A DNA stretch of 64,000 nucleotides from Sipunculus nudus (GCA_026874595.1 CM049306.1:36224019-36288018); one strand, 5' to 3'. Shown: positions 13,801 through 28,185, counted from the stretch's first letter. Notes: a model not told the origin generated them from the sequence alone. Program-made: numbers and translations.

Positions 13801-16800
13801 GCCATTTTAGGTCACAGTCCGACTTTTGCTCGGAGTCAGGAGTTTATATTGAGTATATGAACTCCTCGGCCGTGCAGAGTATAACTATTGCTCTTACGAT
13901 ATCGTCACCTATAGAATAGAATCATAGTTTTATTTGCTTTCTCTTCTTTACACAATAAATTTCTCTCTTTTAGCTTTGACAAAATTATCCTCTCTAGGTC
14001 TGTTTAAACAAATATGACTCCACATACATATTTCCTATACCAGTGTGGATTACTACAACTCTTGGTCATGAATCACACAGAGACAAACTTTGATAATATT
14101 TCATCATACACTTTCTCACGAAAAGAAAATTGAAAGTAATATTCAGCCTTTATGCAACCCTTCACGCAATGGTTTTGACTGCATATCAAGTCTTTCCCAA
14201 ACACATCCTGTTTTATTTATTATATATATACAATTACGTCATATAAAGTGTCACACAAGTACAGAGAGATAAATCTGTCGTCTGAGCAGCTTTTTGTAGA
14301 AATCCCCAATGCATCTGGTGCGGTAGACATTTCAGAAGAAAGTGCAAGCTTCTTCAGTTAAGATGGGCTTTTAACAAGGACCCCTAACCGACAATTAAGA
14401 CACTTAACGAACATGGGAAAACAAGACAAGCAAGCTGATGCGCTTCAAGCACTGATTGTTTATTCGGGTGAACACACTTAATGTTTATAGGCTCGTGTTA
14501 CACCATTGTCTCTTTCGCAGATCTGAGAATCCGCTTTCATTAACGGACATGCCCCCCCCCACCCCCAAGCTGTTTTTGTCGGTGGCGTCAATTTATCTGC
14601 AAGGGGGGGGGGGGGAGGGGGGTGATTGACTCGCACAGACACACACACGCATATTTATACCTTTTAGCGTGTGTATGACACAGTTCAAATATATTAATTA
14701 CAATAAAGTATAATGTTTTAGGAAATAAGAAATTATGTTAATTCTGATCCCGGTTTACGTATATTTCATAGTTAACCTATAAATGGAACCAAAGTCTTTA
14801 TAAACTTCTATTTATTAATTTATTTCATTTGCAAAATATGAATTTGGGAGGGGGGAAGTGATTATATTGACCATCACCCCTCCCCCCCCCCCCTTTGGCC
14901 AAAAAGTGGGAGGATATATACCCCCTATCCCCGCTATATCGATGCCCCTGATTTTCGTCTGAATGAAAGCTGCATTTTCTGTATTTCAGTGTCAGTAGGG
15001 TACACAATGCCCATCACTGTTGTATTATTATATACATTACACCCCGCATGCCCGACACCACATCACAACATTGGCAGGAGAGACAAAGTACTTTAGTCCC
15101 TGTCAAATATTATACTCTCAACACGAATATATCGTTAACGTGACCTCTATAACTGTTGGTGGTCCAGAAGTTATACTTTTAAACGGAATTTGGTCGGGTT
15201 TTGAAGGATGCGGACCGTTGCATGGATACATAATTTCCAAAATATCCAATGTGTCTTACGCTTAAACAGACCGTGTGTTGTTATGGATTCACACGTCTTG
15301 CACGTGGTTAACGGTACCAGTAATTTTGAGTGTACACTCCCACTGACCAACATTGTAGACGGAAAAGCTACTTGACTTTATACAATTCATATTAATTGTA
15401 CCTAAAAGAATTAAGGAGTCATGTGAACAAAGACAGAATACCATGATAACACATGTACAGCCTGACATGTTTTCTAAAATTTTAGTCCTACGCACCATGC
15501 TATGGTAGATTCAAAGTCCTACGCTCCCTGGGATGTTTAAATAGCCCTAAAATTGATGAAATAAGATTAATTTAAGCAAAAGAACGCGTCAGAATTCACC
15601 GTAAGCGCACCTTTTTGAAGGATCATGCGTCGTCAAGCCAGATGCGCTATTGATGGCAAACTATTTTGCAGACCTAAAACAGAGGCCTTGATATATTGTT
15701 GATTGTCGGGTGGGATCACTGTGATTGAAGTGGCCCTGGGGGATTTTATCACCCGACAGGCCCGGGATCAGCTGGGTCTGTGTGCGTACAAGGGCACTTG
15801 AGGAAAATATACGAGATGAGAACACGGTAAGTTCACACCAGCCACTCGGAGCACTTGATAAGTGAGGAACTTCACGTAACAGAAAGTAAACAGGAGCGCA
15901 GTCACTGTTTTGCTGTGCGTATTGTAAATAGCTCCATTTAAACCTCCTACTAAATCTTGCCGCAGAAAGAGGGATACTCGTTGGATTGATTGATGCCACA
16001 TTACATGTAGGAATACGGGGGGCTTTTTCCGTGGATACTCATGCTTTCTGCATATCCCCTGCTGAGATTTAACGTTCCTCATTGTGACGTACCAGGAGCC
16101 CACTTTCCCATTGCCCACATACGGGACAGACGGGTCAGATCTATAACAAGTGTCTCTGTTTAAATGCTGGCTTGGCGCCCCCTGAAAACGTTTGTAATAA
16201 GGTCCATACCGTCGTTGAAATAATACAAACGTAACCTATTCGCCAGCATGTCAGTGACAGACAGTTCTATGCAGTTTGTTCTACCCATGCAAAGCTGAAA
16301 TTATCTCTTCAGCACGACACTTTTTTCTTTCAGTAATTTTGATAGTTATATGTGTAGGTGCATGCGCATGAATGTGTCCATTTGATCAGATCCTTCCAGT
16401 CACTGTCAACAATTGTTTGTGTCTTCATGTGAATTAAAGAGACTCCGACAAGTATTAATTTCAATTTCAGGGGCAATTTATAACTTTTATTTATGTATTT
16501 AATATAAATTGAGTTAAAGTCTGCATGCCAGAAAAATAAAACGACTGACAATTTTATAAAGATTTCTTTTCAATTCGCAAAATACATGTACTCAGGTTCG
16601 TGCTGAAGTAGCGGTCGCCGAAGGGATCTCCGAAAAAAAAACACATTCGACTACCCATAAAATAGTGGCAGCCGTTCTTATGGAAACATGCCATGGTAAT
16701 GAAAATCATTTTTGTTTATATGGCCGAGCCTGAAGCCATATATATTTGATCGCGTATGAATGGCATTTCATATTTATGACTCTCATAGACTGGGGGTAAC

Positions 16801-19800
16801 TGTTGTTTATATAAAGAATTTAACACCAATTTACTTTATGTCAGGGTCGCAGTTGCTTTATTAGTTTCAAATTAGTAAGTGTCTTAATGCGGGACTATTA
16901 GATTTTCTCTGCGGGCCCCATGTGTAGTTTAAACTAATTTTCCCCAATTTTGCAAATGTCATCAAGTTCGCCTGCCAGAAACCTTAGGCCAATTCATATA
17001 TATGTCAATTAATTCTTGCTGGATATAAATGCGTTTATGTTGACCTGAATGATTACCTGGTACCATGTAATTGCTTTTTGGTTTCTTTCTGCCATATTTC
17101 ATTCGTATGTTGTTACTCATACGGCAAGGCCAGAAAAGACTTTACGGTGCGTTAACTGAATAGGTGTTAAGATTTATGACAAGATTATCCGCTGAAATTG
17201 TGGCATTCATCACAAGAACAAATGGATAAAAGTTTTGTCTTGAAGAAAATGATTCTTATAGGAAAGTGTTACGCTTCATTCTTAAACCTATATAATAGAA
17301 ATAAAGGTATCACAAATTAAACTGGTGTAGAATTAACTCTTAGAATTTCTTTAGAAATAGCGTTAATTCTGATACACTCCTCAGGTTGCAGCTTTACACT
17401 GCAGTCGTTCTAAATCTCATTGGCTGGTTTGTATAGCACGATTCAGATGGTTTCACCACCAAGGCGGGTTCAAGGCAAAGAACTGCAATCAGACCAATGA
17501 GAGCGTGGTATCGCATTGTGCATTAAACTCCCAGTCGTAAGTCTGATTCTAATCCCTGTACCAGGTCTAGTGTCGAAACCCCGATAGATTTACTTAACAA
17601 AGCAGCGGTTATAGTGAAGGAGATATGGAGTGACCTCCGTGTGTAAACGCTGCGTAAAGAGTGTACGTGTATGTCTGACACTCTGGCATCATTGAATTGT
17701 TTTAATCTTTTCTTTTTTTTTTGTTTGTCTGCTTTCAAGATGTCTGAAAACGTATGCTATACGATATGTAATACAATATATACGATATGTAATTGGATAT
17801 ATACGATGTGTAATTGGAAGAGTTTTTGAAAGCTTCGTCCGCATCCGAATAGGGATGCAAAATAGTTTGTCTGTTTGTGCCTCCTTCAATTAATTGTATC
17901 GCCAGACATAGTCTGGAGATACTATGGTTTAGGCACGGTCGCGCCGCCGCCGCCGCCGCAGAGATTTCTTTTGGACACAATAACTCAAAAAATATTTCAC
18001 GGATCTTTACCAAACTTGGTATATGTATAGATATGGGTGAGAGGACGACGCCTATTTAAAATGAGGTCATGACCTCAACTAGGAGAGTGACCTTGACATT
18101 GAATAGGTTCAATTTTGGGGAAAATCACACAAATTCTTAAATATCTCAAGAAAACTTGCATGGATTGATCCCAAAATCAAGTTGATCGAAGATCATGGAT
18201 AGGGTTGTCATGTTCCAGAAACTGGTGGCGCCACCTATTATTCTTTACTTGTTTTCATGCCGTTTAATATCCCCAAAATTGCTACTTGACAGTACTGTGA
18301 GCATTATAAGTCAAAAACTAATGGACAGATTTCTTTCATATTATGCAAATACATAGATATGGGTTATGGGATGATGTTTATTTAAATTGGGGTCATGACC
18401 TTTCCTATGAGAGTGGCCTTGACCTTGAATATTGCCATATATGGTGAAAATCACACAAAATCATTAATATCTCAATAAGGGATGCATGAATTGGTCCAAA
18501 AATCAATTTGACCGAAGATCTTGGATAGTAATGTCATGTACCGGAAACAGGTGGCGCCACCTGTTATTCTTTTACTTGTTTTCGTGCCGTTTAATACCCC
18601 ATCATTGCCACTTAACAGTACATTTATAACCTGTGAGCATTATAAGTCAAAAACTAATGGACAGATTTCTTTCATATTATGCAAATACATAGATATGGGT
18701 TATGGGATGATGTTTATTTAAATTGGGGTCATGACCTTTCCTATGAGAGTGGCCTTGACCTTGAATATTGCCATATATGGTGAAAATCACACAAAATCAT
18801 TAATATCTCAATAAGGGATGCATGAATTGGTCCAAAAATCAACATGTTCGAAGATCTTGGAAAATATTGTCATGTACCGGAAACAGGTGGCGCCACCTGT
18901 TATTCTTTTACTTGTTTTGTGCCGTTTAATACCCCATCATTGCCATTTATCAGTACTGTGAGCATTATAAGTCAAAAACTAATGGACAAATTTCTTTCAT
19001 ATTATGCATATACATGGATATGGGTTATAGGATAATGTTTATTTGAATAGGGGTCATAACCTTTCCAATGAGTGGCCTTGACCTTGAATATTGCCATATA
19101 TGGTGAAAATCACACAAAATCATTAATTTCTCAATAAGGGATGCATTGATTGGTCCAAAAATCAACTTGACCCAAGATCTTGGATAGTAATGTCATGTAC
19201 CGGAAACAGGTGGCGCCACCTGTTATTCTTTTACTTGTTTTCGTGCCGTTTAATACCCCATCATTGCCACTAACAGTACATTTATAACCTGTGAGCATTA
19301 TAAGTCAAAAACTAATCGACAGATTTCTTTCATATTATGCATATACATAGACATGGGTTATGGGATAATGTATATATAAATTGGGGTCATGACCTTTCCT
19401 ATTAGAGTGGCCTTGACCTTGAATATTGCCATATATGGTGAAAATTACACAAAATCATTAATATCTCAATAAGGGATGCATGCATTGGTCCAAAAATCAA
19501 CATGTTCGAAGATCTTGGAAAGTATTGTCATGTACCAGAAACAGGTGGCGCCACCTGTTATTCTTTTACTTGTTTTGTGCCGTTTAATACCCCATCATTG
19601 CCATTTATCAGTACTGTGAGCATTATAATTCAAAAACTAATGGACAAATTTCTTTCATATTATGCATATACATGGATATGGGTTATAGGATAATGTTTAT
19701 TTGAATAGGGGTCATGACCTTTCCAATGAGTGGCCTTGACCTTGAATATCGCCATATATGGTGAAAATCACACAAAATCATTAATTTCTCAATAAGGGAT

Positions 19801-22800
19801 GCATTGATTGGTCCAAAAATCAACTTGAACGAAGATCTTCGATAGTGTTGTCACGTACGGGAAACAGGTGGTGCCACCTGTTATTCTTTTACTTGTTTTC
19901 GTGCCGTTTAATACCCCATCATTGCCACTTAACAGTACTGTGAGCATTATAAGTCAAAAACTAATGGACAGATTTCTTGCATATACATAGACATGGGTTA
20001 GGGGATGATGTATATTGAAATTTGGATCATGACCTTTTCTATGAGAATGACCTTTTCTATGAGTGTGGTCTGATATAAATTGTTGCTGAAGATGGGGGGC
20101 CTATTCTAAAAGGGGGGGGGGGGGGATTAATTGTCTGGCGATACTATGGCACCTGCGGTGCCAAGAAATATCTAGTTGAATGTGGATGCAAAATAGTTTA
20201 TGTCTCCCTCGATTATTTGAATGGGGATGCATAATAGTTTTTCTGTTTATGTCTCCCTCAATGTATTGTCTTGCCCTGGCATTGTGCTTAAATAAATCGT
20301 TAAATTTCTGTACGAAGACAGTCAAGTAATCCTACTTTTCCTACTTCTTCTACCTGTTTTGGTCGGTAGTGTCTATCCGCACGACCGTCGTGCGGATTAG
20401 CTTTCTTATCCCCACGACACCCGTGTGTTCCCATATATCGTTAACCATATATATTTTAATTTTTCATGATATTGTTATCTCAAGTATCAGAGGAATTATA
20501 ATTGTTGGGAAATAGATACAAAACAAAACTCATGAACAGAAATAAACATACCACAATGAAACTTGCTATGACAGCTGGCCAAGGAACATTCGTGTATTTG
20601 GCCCGGCCCAGGCTTTACCAGTTTTATGCACTGATTGTGTATAACGTGTAATTATTAAGTGTACCTAAATCACCCAGCATCTACAATTTAAATAGTTCTG
20701 TTGTGCTGATGTGTCTGTTACCAGCCATATTGTTAGCAGTGGTTAAGTTTTATATATAATATGAGAGGCTGTCGTGCAGATAGTACTTCTTATCGGCACG
20801 ATGGTCGTGACGATAGCCTCGGCCGTTTTGGTCTCAGTCCTAATTACCCACTTTTTCTCCAAAATACCATTTCTTCCTACTTCCTTTGCTTCGTTTTGGG
20901 ATATTTATGTTAAAAAATGCGACGTTTTGTTGTGAATTTGTTTTTGTCATACCCATGAGTAAACAGATAATGGCAAATAGGAGCATTTTGAATCAGAAAA
21001 GTGCAGTAACGAACTAAGTTTACTGCCAATATAGGGGAAAACCCTATTGATTTTTAGGTCACAAGGTCAAAGGTCACAGGTGTCATCTGTCCACATATTT
21101 GTTTCCGTATGATAACTCCAGTTTGGATTCAAACTTGACTTATATGTGACCAACCACTAGAATCCTGTTGCCGTTTGGGTCATGAGGCCCAAGGTCAAGG
21201 TCACATGACCCACTTTTTTCAAAAGATTCAGGCTACATTTTCAGACAACATTTCATTCCAAACTTTCTATCTTATAATTATAGCTCACCGGCCAATACGG
21301 GAAGATTCGTTTTGATTTTGGGGTCACAAGGTCAAATTAAGGCACAGGGCACATCCATTTTACAAATATATAAGTTTATGAAGAATAACTCAAGTTTCGG
21401 TAGTTTAAAAATGTTTTAAAAAATATTACATTTTTGTGTATTTCACATTCGATTATGGAGAATAAGCATGAATAATTTGTTACGTGTAGGGTTTCACTCC
21501 TACATTTTCCTTCAGTTTTTGTACTTTTCATTCTGGATCCCTGTACCTTCTGTGGTACTACTTTTTTTCTGAATTCCTGTACCTACTTTTGTCCTTTTTT
21601 TTATGAATGTCTGTACCTACTTTTGTTTTACTTTTATTCTGAATTCCTGAACCTGCTTTTTTCCAACTTTTTTTCCTGAATTCCTGTACCTTCTTTTGTC
21701 CTACTTTTTTATGAATTTCTGTACCTCCTTTTGTCCTACTTTTTTTATGAATTCCTGTACCTACTTTTGTCCAACTTTTTTTTCTGAATTCCTGTATCTA
21801 CTTTTGTCCAACTTTCTGAATTCTTGTACCTTCTTTTGTCCTACTTTTTTTCTGAATTCCTGTACCTGATTGTAGCTCAGCTGACTGTAAGTCATCTGAG
21901 CGATAGCGATCACCCTTTGTCCGGCGTCCGTCCGGCCGTCTGGCCGTCCAGCCGTCCGGCCGTCAACAGGGCACAAATCGTAACCGTTAGACCTAGAAAC
22001 TTCTAATTGTACATTCGGGGAGGTCCTGGGCAAATCTCATTAGAAACCTGAAATGAGGTCATTGTGACCTATATTTTGTGACCTACGGGCCGAAAACATG
22101 ATTTTGAGCACCCAGACAGTCAGACAGGGCACAAATTGTATCCTGAGGCCTAGAAACCTCTAACCAGACATTTTGAAAAATCCTAGGCAAATGTCCATGG
22201 AATCCTGAAACTAGGTGACTGTGACCTATATTCTACGACCTATAGGGAAAAGATGTCATATGAGCACCATAAACGTCAGATAAAAAAAAATCGTATCTGT
22301 GAGGCCTAGAATCTTATAACATAATATATCCTGAGAGTTTCTAGGCAAATCTCCCTGGAAACCTGAAATTAGGTCATTGTGACCTATAGTTTGTGACCTA
22401 TGGAGTTTCTAGGCAAATCTCCCTGGAAACCTGAAATTAGGTCATTGTGACCTATAGTTTGTGACCTATGACCTACAGGGCACAAATCGTAACCGTTAGA
22501 CCTAGAAACTTCTAATTGTACATTCGGGGAGGTCCTGGGCAAATCTCATTAGAAACCTGAAATGAGGTCATTGTGACCTATATTTTGTGACCTACGGGCC
22601 GAAAACATGATTTTGAGCACCCAGACAGTCAGACAGGGCACAAATTGTATCCTGAGGCCTAGAAACCTCTAACCAGACATTTTGAAAAATCCTAGGCAAA
22701 TGTCCATGGAATCCTGAAACTAGGTGACTGTGACCTATATTCTACGACCTATAGGGAAAAGATGTCATATGAGCACCATAAACGTCAGATAAAAAAAATC

Positions 22801-25453
22801 GTATCTGTGAGGCCTAGAATCTTATAACATAATATATCCTGGGAGTTTCTAGGCAAATCTCCCTGGAAACCTGAAATTAGGTCATTGTGACCTATAGTTT
22901 GTGACCTATGGGCCAAAAACATGATTTTGAGCAGCCAGACAGTCAGGTGGGGCACAAATTGTATCCATTAGGCCTAGAATCCTCCAATTTTACATTTAGG
23001 GAGGTCCTAGGCAAATCTCCTTGGAAGTCCGATCAATTAGGTCATGGTGACCTATATTTTGACCTACAGGCCGAAAACATGATTTCAAGCACCCTAAATG
23101 TCAGATGGGCACAGATCGCATATGTTAGGCCTAGAGTCTTCTAATGCAACATCCTCGGAGGTCCTAGGCAAATCTCCTTTGAAACCTAAAAAAGGTCATG
23201 GTGACCTACATTTTGTGACCTTCAAACCGAAAATAGGATTTTGAGCACCCAGAAAGTCAGGCAGCGCACACTTTGTATCCGTTAGTCTAGGATCGTCTAA
23301 TGTAACATTGTGAGTCTTCCTTGGCCAATGTCCTTGGAAAACTGAAATTAGGTCACCAGACCTTTATTTTGCAACCTATCAGAAAAGATGCCATATTAGC
23401 ACCCAGAGAGTCAGACAGGGCACAAATTGTATTCATTAGGCTTAGAATCTATTAAAATAAAATTCAGGGAGGTCTTAGTCAAGTGTCCTTGGAAACCTGG
23501 AATTAGGTCATGGTGACCTATATTGTGTGACCTTTGGGCTGAAGAATTGTTTTGAGCACTCAGACAGACAAAGCACAAATTGTATCCATTAGCCCTAGAC
23601 TCTTCTAAAATTATATTGGAGGGAAATCCTTGGCAATTCTCCTTGGAAACCTGAAATTGGATCATGGTGATATAGCCTACTCTGCTAGCTATGGACCAGA
23701 AACATGATTTTGAGCACCCAGACAGACAGAGTACAAATTGTATCCATTTTCCTTGGAACCCTCTATTGAGAAATCCAGGGGGGGTCCTAGGCATTTCTCC
23801 TATGAATCCTGAAATTTTTAATTTCTGTCTATTTCTTTCAATACAGTAACCTTAGCCATATGCTATTCTCAGAGACAATATATAACATTAATAAAAAAAA
23901 TGAGCATTCAGTCAAAATTAGCTGAGCGTCATGGCCCATGGGCCACTTGTTGTCTAACTTTTTTCTGAATACCTGTACCTACTTTTGTCCTTCTTTTTTC
24001 TGAATTCAAGTACCTACTTTTATCCTACTTTTTTCTATTGGGGTGTGCTATACAGCCTGCTGCACTCTTAAGAATGACATGAGGGTTGGCACACCTTGTG
24101 TATCCCTCAAATTATTCCCCTTAATTTATCACCTGCCGGCTCAAATATAAAATCCCCGATTATCGGTGTACTAAAAGGAAAAACGGCTGCAGGTATAAAG
24201 AAAAGAGATTGATCTCTTGTCATATTTTTATTTAATTTATTACGTCATTCATGTATCCAAATAAACTATGTATTTATTATTTGTATTTATAAAAGTCAGC
24301 ATATAGCTTTGGTTAGTACTTTTGTATTATGTATACTTTGTTTCGTTCACAGTACCGGTACTATTTTTCGGACTTGCGCTCCTTGGATTCCATTCTTCTG
24401 TACGACCCCCTCATCACTATCCCTATCACAGGGTACATACCACGGAAACGCTCAGGTAAGCGCACACACCTACATGGACTTTTGTCCAGGATTTGTATAT
24501 AACGGTAATACTATAAATGTATTTGTATGACAACAGTGAATGATTGAAGTTGTCAGCTCTTTTGTATATCAAGGTTTTGTTTAAATGTGATTCCTTGAAT
24601 GCTTTTAAATTAATATGTTTCAGCTTCATCAGACGCTATGAAAATATTGAATATTTTCAAATAAAATTGGACATAATTTAAAAATTATATTGCATGTTTA
24701 CTCTCGATTCTCTTTCCATGCGCACTTACATGCGTGAAAAAATCGTTAATGTGATTTTGTTACCGTGATGTTTCCATGGATGTGTCCGTCAGCATGTATA
24801 TGTATGTGTTTATAAAAGAGGAGCGATTTTTACGCATACAAGGTCTGTGTGAACTCGTGAATTATACAGGAAAAATAACCTCACTCCAGGATCTGTATGG
24901 TGTATATGGGAGTCATGGAAACAAAGCTATATATTTCACGTGTATATACGCATACTAGCGCACATGGAAACACAGCTAATGCGTATATACGTGAAAAAAA
25001 ATAATGAGTTTACACAGACCTGCTCCTGTGGTGATTATCACACATATACACATATATGCGCTGACAGGCAGAAACATAGAGCATCTCAGTTACAAAATTA
25101 TATGCACATTTTTTCTCGCATATACGCAGATACGCGCACATTGAAACGCATCTTAATTCTATGAATAACTTAATGTGTAGCTGAAACCTGTCACCATAGA
25201 ATAAAATCAACATAGATCACATGATTTCTAAAGTGATTTTATCTCTTGATTACAATAAAAGAGCATTCGGAACAACATTTGAATTTTACTTTTTGAAAAT
25301 CAATTTTCTACGCTCCTATACAAATGCAGACTTGGGCAAAAAAGGGTATGCTTCTCAGGCACTTTTTTTCATAAATCAGTGCGTGCAGGCGGCTTTTTTA
25401 TTACCTGCTTTGTATGATTCCATAAAAATGTCTTATGATAAGGGAGCAGCATG

Positions 25454-25524
<71 letters not shown>

Positions 25525-26275
25525 CTAAACAGGTAAAAGCACAACATTACATAACAAAGGCAAACTTATCAAAATTGTATTATGTTATCTTCTTTAAAAA
25601 TGAAAATCAACATATTTTTTATGCGGGGGGTTAAAATTGATGTGGGTGGTGCCTGAGAACCAAACCTTTTTAATTTTTTTTCTATACTGGTAGTTTTCTT
25701 AAATGCAAATGCGACATTTCAAAATTCAAACACATTACCTGAAAGCAATTAGAATGGAGCTCAGGAGAGCAGATACCGCCGCCCAGGTAAACATTGTCCA
25801 TGTCACCATCAAAACTTATTGGTCTTCCTTGGCCAGGTTCCTTCCCTTCCTCAAAGTTTCGTGGTAACCATTTTCGGTAAACTATAAACATTTTTCAAGG
25901 ATTGTATAACTAGTTACAATACATGTTATTATTACGACGCATTCCATAGCTGGGGTGGTGGTGGTTGGTAGTCTTTACTGTATAGGTGGAGGAACCGGGG
26001 ATACTACCGACCTTGGACGGGCTGTTACAACCTATATACTCTCATAGCAATTACGCTTGGGATCTAACCCCCAGGATTAGTCAAACAAGCCGACACTAAC
26101 GAATAGGGAACCTCCTTGCCGGAGATAACTATAGTCTCGAACATGCAGTAGATTTAACTTATATCAAACTTAATTAGTTCTCCCTTCTGAGACTTACCAT
26201 ACCCAAATACACTTCTGCGCATCCTGGTACTGAATTTAATTGAAAAATGAGCTACAAAATTATTTTCACACATAC

Positions 26276-26330
<55 letters not shown>

Positions 26331-28121
26331 TTACACATTTTTCAACTCAGGTGAGGTTTTGGGCCTCCGAGCAACCTACTTCTAGTTCAACAAGCTGTCT
26401 TAGGGCCTCTTTTGTGTTGTCCAGGGAAAAGGTTTGCAAGCGTATTGATAATATATACATCATTTTTAACTATCAGTCTCGCGTTTACCTTCCCGCGCCT
26501 CTGATGAATTGTACCGATAACCTTCATTATCAGGGTCCCGCATCACAATTTCCAGATTCATTAGTACTGCTTAGCTATGTATAAGAGGAATCCCCATAAC
26601 TGTGAACGGCCACACAGCACATTAAACTTTCGCTTCACCGTAGATTGTGTTTGGAAGGTTGAAAGCTTTTGCCTTGTGGCAACGTAGTTGGTCCTGTATT
26701 GATTACCGTCGCCAACAAGAATAGATGAAAGTCTGGTGTTTCCCTGTTCATTTCCGTTTCTACACATTTACCTGGATGACATCGGGGCTGTGAGGTAAAT
26801 TATTGTGAATTGGAGTAAACATACGTCCCTGGAGAGCACAGTCTTGTTGACCAGTGCGTGAAATTTTGAATGACATCATTCGCGCTTATAGCTTACGGCG
26901 GGATTTTTACTGTTTCTTGTGAATACCTACGGCAATAATTTTCTTTACGTTTGAAAGACGTTTGAACTTTTCTGTATATATAAACAGGAAATTTTTCGAT
27001 TTTCTTTCTTTATTCTCTTTTTCATACAGTACAAGGGTGCCCTGTAGGTGAAAGTGCCTTTATATTTGATGGACGTTTGAACTTTATTGCAATTACAGAT
27101 AAGATATTTTTAATTCTTCAAGTGTTTTTGGTCATAGACAGGCCTGGTATTAATGCAAAATATTCTCATTTATTTCGTGCGTGCCTTTAGCGATCCGTGT
27201 GTCCTTATCCGGAAACTCCGAGCAATGCGGCCACAATGTGTTGTGTTTGGGGTCAGCTCTATATATATTCCCCCATACCGATGTTCCCTGGTAAAATTGT
27301 TCCCCAAATCTATATATTTTTTAGCTCAGCTGACTGTAAGTCAACTGGGCTATAGTGATTGGTCAGTGTCCGTCATCCGTCCGTCCGTCCCTCTGCCTGT
27401 TTGTCCTGCTGTCCGTCCTTACGTTAGACTGGTACGTTTTGACATTGCTGAACCTAGAAACCTGTAACTGAATATCCAGGGAGGTCCATATAAAATCTCC
27501 TAAGAAACCTGAAATAAGGTCACTGTGACCTATATCCTCCAAGCTCTAGGGCTTGTAAGTACCCCAAGAATAATTTGAAATTTGTTACAAAACCTCCAGT
27601 ATCTTGATAATTAATGCATGCATTGCCCTGAATCTTGCATTGCACATTGACCATGACTAGAGTTGCCATTTTTCCTAAAACTGGTGGCGCCACCTGCATT
27701 TTATTATATTTTTAACGATTTTTTTTCTGTTTTTGAGACCGTCAAATGACAGCAGTTATGTGTTTCTCAACTGTGGTTCCTACTAGTGTCCCGCGACCAT
27801 GTGTTTTTATTTATTGTGACTGGTTTCTACAATTCCTGAAGACTGGTGGCGCCACCTGTACTTTTTTTCCCGTTTTTTAATGAATATTTTCCTATACTAT
27901 GAGACTTCCAAATTATATTGATACGATCAGATTTTCAACTGTGGTTTAAGCTAGTGTCCTAAAACCTTGTGAGTTATAAGGGCCCGCTTGAATACGTCAG
28001 GTAATAATCACCCTGTCCGTCTGTCTGTCCATCTGTTCATCTTTCTGTATGTCTGTCAAATTTGTTTCTTGATGATAACTCCTGTTTGGATTAACAAATC
28101 GATATGGATCAATTTCAAACC

Positions 28122-28185
<64 letters not shown>

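Larger units (their letters stand above)
21873..23949 (+). mobile_element. Helentron-like non-autonomous element, copy 1
   Basis: 5' end TAGCTCAGCTGACTGTAAG with internal pairing GCTCAG...CTGAGC, followed by a GTCCG-rich stretch. 3' end AGCTGAGCGTC, a TGGCCCATGGGCCA palindrome, then CTTG. The two ends are partly complementary (TAGCTCAGCT against AGCTGAGC). In between are tandem cores of about 155-165 bp. It sits between two halves of a minisatellite, which defines it as an insertion. Copy 2 (27322-28810) has the same ends. Short sub-terminal inverted repeats plus a 3' hairpin is the Helentron pattern (established knowledge); assignment is inference. Confidence 0.65.
11847..24352 (+). other. 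wif1: wif1 intron 2 (12.5 kb)
   Basis: The first 6 kb (to 17890) is mostly unique AT-rich DNA without a supportable gene. It includes a TATATAGCGCC-type dispersed motif near 13400, C/G runs at 14552-14622, and copy B of a diverged repeat at about 17168-17330. The rest is dominated by mobile DNA described separately. Confidence 0.7.

Noticed and set aside
18844-19693. Two almost identical 63-codon open frames
   Set aside because: They are copies of the same stretch in units 3 and 5 of the tandem array, not paralogous genes.
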